Shown piece by piece: positions 63,662 through 64,000 of a DNA stretch of 64,000 bases. The notes beneath the pieces are model-generated. The model was not told the origin of the DNA and made no database searches. It was given only the letters and a program-made list of their open reading frames with translations. Source of the stretch: CAXBGS01 sp963975425. GTDB lineage: Bacteria; Planctomycetota; Planctomycetia; Pirellulales; Pirellulaceae. A program made the position numbers and the translations under genes. The first letter of the stretch is position 1, and each line of letters begins with the position of its first letter. The stretch lies in contig CAXBGS010000020.1 in assembly GCA_963975425.1 (NCBI GenBank), positions 12,109-76,108 on the forward strand, written 5' to 3'.

Positions 63662-64000
63662 TGGTCGCGAACCAAGTAGGCTGGAACAAGCCGTGCGCAG
63701 TGCCGGCATGAATCGCCGATCGAGACCGCACTTGCCGGAACGGCGCGGAGCTTGTTCCGGCCTACAACTACAACGTGTCGCACAGAAATCTACGCGACAC
63801 AGCCCTGCTGATTCTGCCGATTGGTCGCGAACCAAGTAGGCTGGAACAAGCCGTGCGCAGTTCCGGCATGAATCGCCGATCGAGACCGCACTTGCCGGAA
63901 CGGCGCGGAGCTTGTTCCGGCCTACAACTACAACGTGTCGCACAGAAATCTACGCGACACAGCCCTGCTGATTCTGCCGATTGGTCGCGAACCAAGTAGG
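63662..64000. repeat. 160-bp tandem repeat with long inverted arms
   Basis: Copies start at 63662, 63822 and 63982, the last cut off by the window end. The first two differ at one base only (G63702 against T63862). Each unit holds a 33-base inverted pair (63676-63708 with 63733-63765 in copy 1; 27 of 33 positions match, 28 in copy 2) with a core GTAGGC(T/C)GGAACAAGC, as in Rhodopirellula-type REP elements, and a second perfect seven-base hairpin, GTGTCGC/GCGACAC (63775-63800). No open frame in it is credible. Confidence 0.9.

Noticed and set aside
63662..64000. CRISPR array
   Set aside because: The 160-base units are identical along their whole length, without short repeats and variable spacers, and there are no cas genes.

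Overview
The window looks like a chromosomal segment of a planctomycete, most likely a Pirellulaceae/Rhodopirellula-like bacterium. The evidence is an ECF sigma factor translationally overlapping a membrane Ser/Thr kinase with a TPR-like C-terminus and followed by a protein with an LEPR-XLL-type N-terminal motif (9927-14924), DUF1569, DUF3365 and DUF3124 proteins, a planctomycete-like SelA relative, and Rhodopirellula-style GTAGGCCGGAACAAGC inverted repeats. No tRNA, rRNA, CRISPR array, intact insertion sequence or phage gene was recognised. Assignments are from reading the sequence; no database search was run.

Layout. 1-1108: a Pmp3-like peptide and a frameshifted gene remnant. 1109-6709: a tight aa3/caa3-type oxidase operon (CoxII with a fused cytochrome c, a CoxI-CoxIII fusion, a small membrane protein, CtaG, a triheme cytochrome c). 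7119-9694: lipoprotein-like protein, TspO and a secreted glycosidase-like protein. 9927-14924: sigma factor, kinase and LEPR protein. 15061-16557: DUF1569 and an unknown protein. 16612-21895: a minus-strand redox and sulfur region with an FAD oxidoreductase, exported rhodanese, bacterioferritin-like protein, heme c DUF3365 lipoprotein, persulfide dioxygenase-rhodanese fusion and membrane rhodanese. 22242-25255: metallophosphoesterase, site-2 protease, alpha/beta hydrolase. 25726-29985: exported DsrE-like protein, an acyl-CoA synthetase/GNAT fusion and, convergent to it, a histone-deacetylase-family protein. 30904-36137: cardiolipin synthase, a cysteine-motif protein overlapping a ZIP transporter, and two small membrane or anchored proteins. 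36190-41958: YitT and an RND efflux pump with its lipoprotein adaptor. 42821-47055: LysR regulator, SMR/SugE exporter, old-yellow-enzyme reductase and succinate-semialdehyde-type dehydrogenase. 47454-54625: a small HTH protein and a 2299-residue CheB-CheR-PAS-histidine kinase-receiver protein. 55286-58575: AI-2E-family permease, zinc metallopeptidase, single-domain response regulator and a GlsB/YeaQ peptide. 58654-63642: alaS, a small secreted protein and a SelA-like protein. The right edge is a 160-bp tandem repeat that continues beyond the window.

Themes. Respiration (oxidase and extra cytochromes), sulfane-sulfur handling, redox defence and envelope signalling dominate. Several proteins keep a fold but have lost a key residue: the CheB domain lacks its catalytic His, the SelA-like protein lacks the PLP Lys, and the bacterioferritin lacks the heme Met. 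Many larger non-coding gaps carry short tandem duplications, which look like a slippage habit of this genome. The best candidates for something undescribed are the sulfur/redox region with its palindromic upstream site, the CheB-CheR giant kinase, the Lys-less SelA protein and the 160-bp hairpin repeats.
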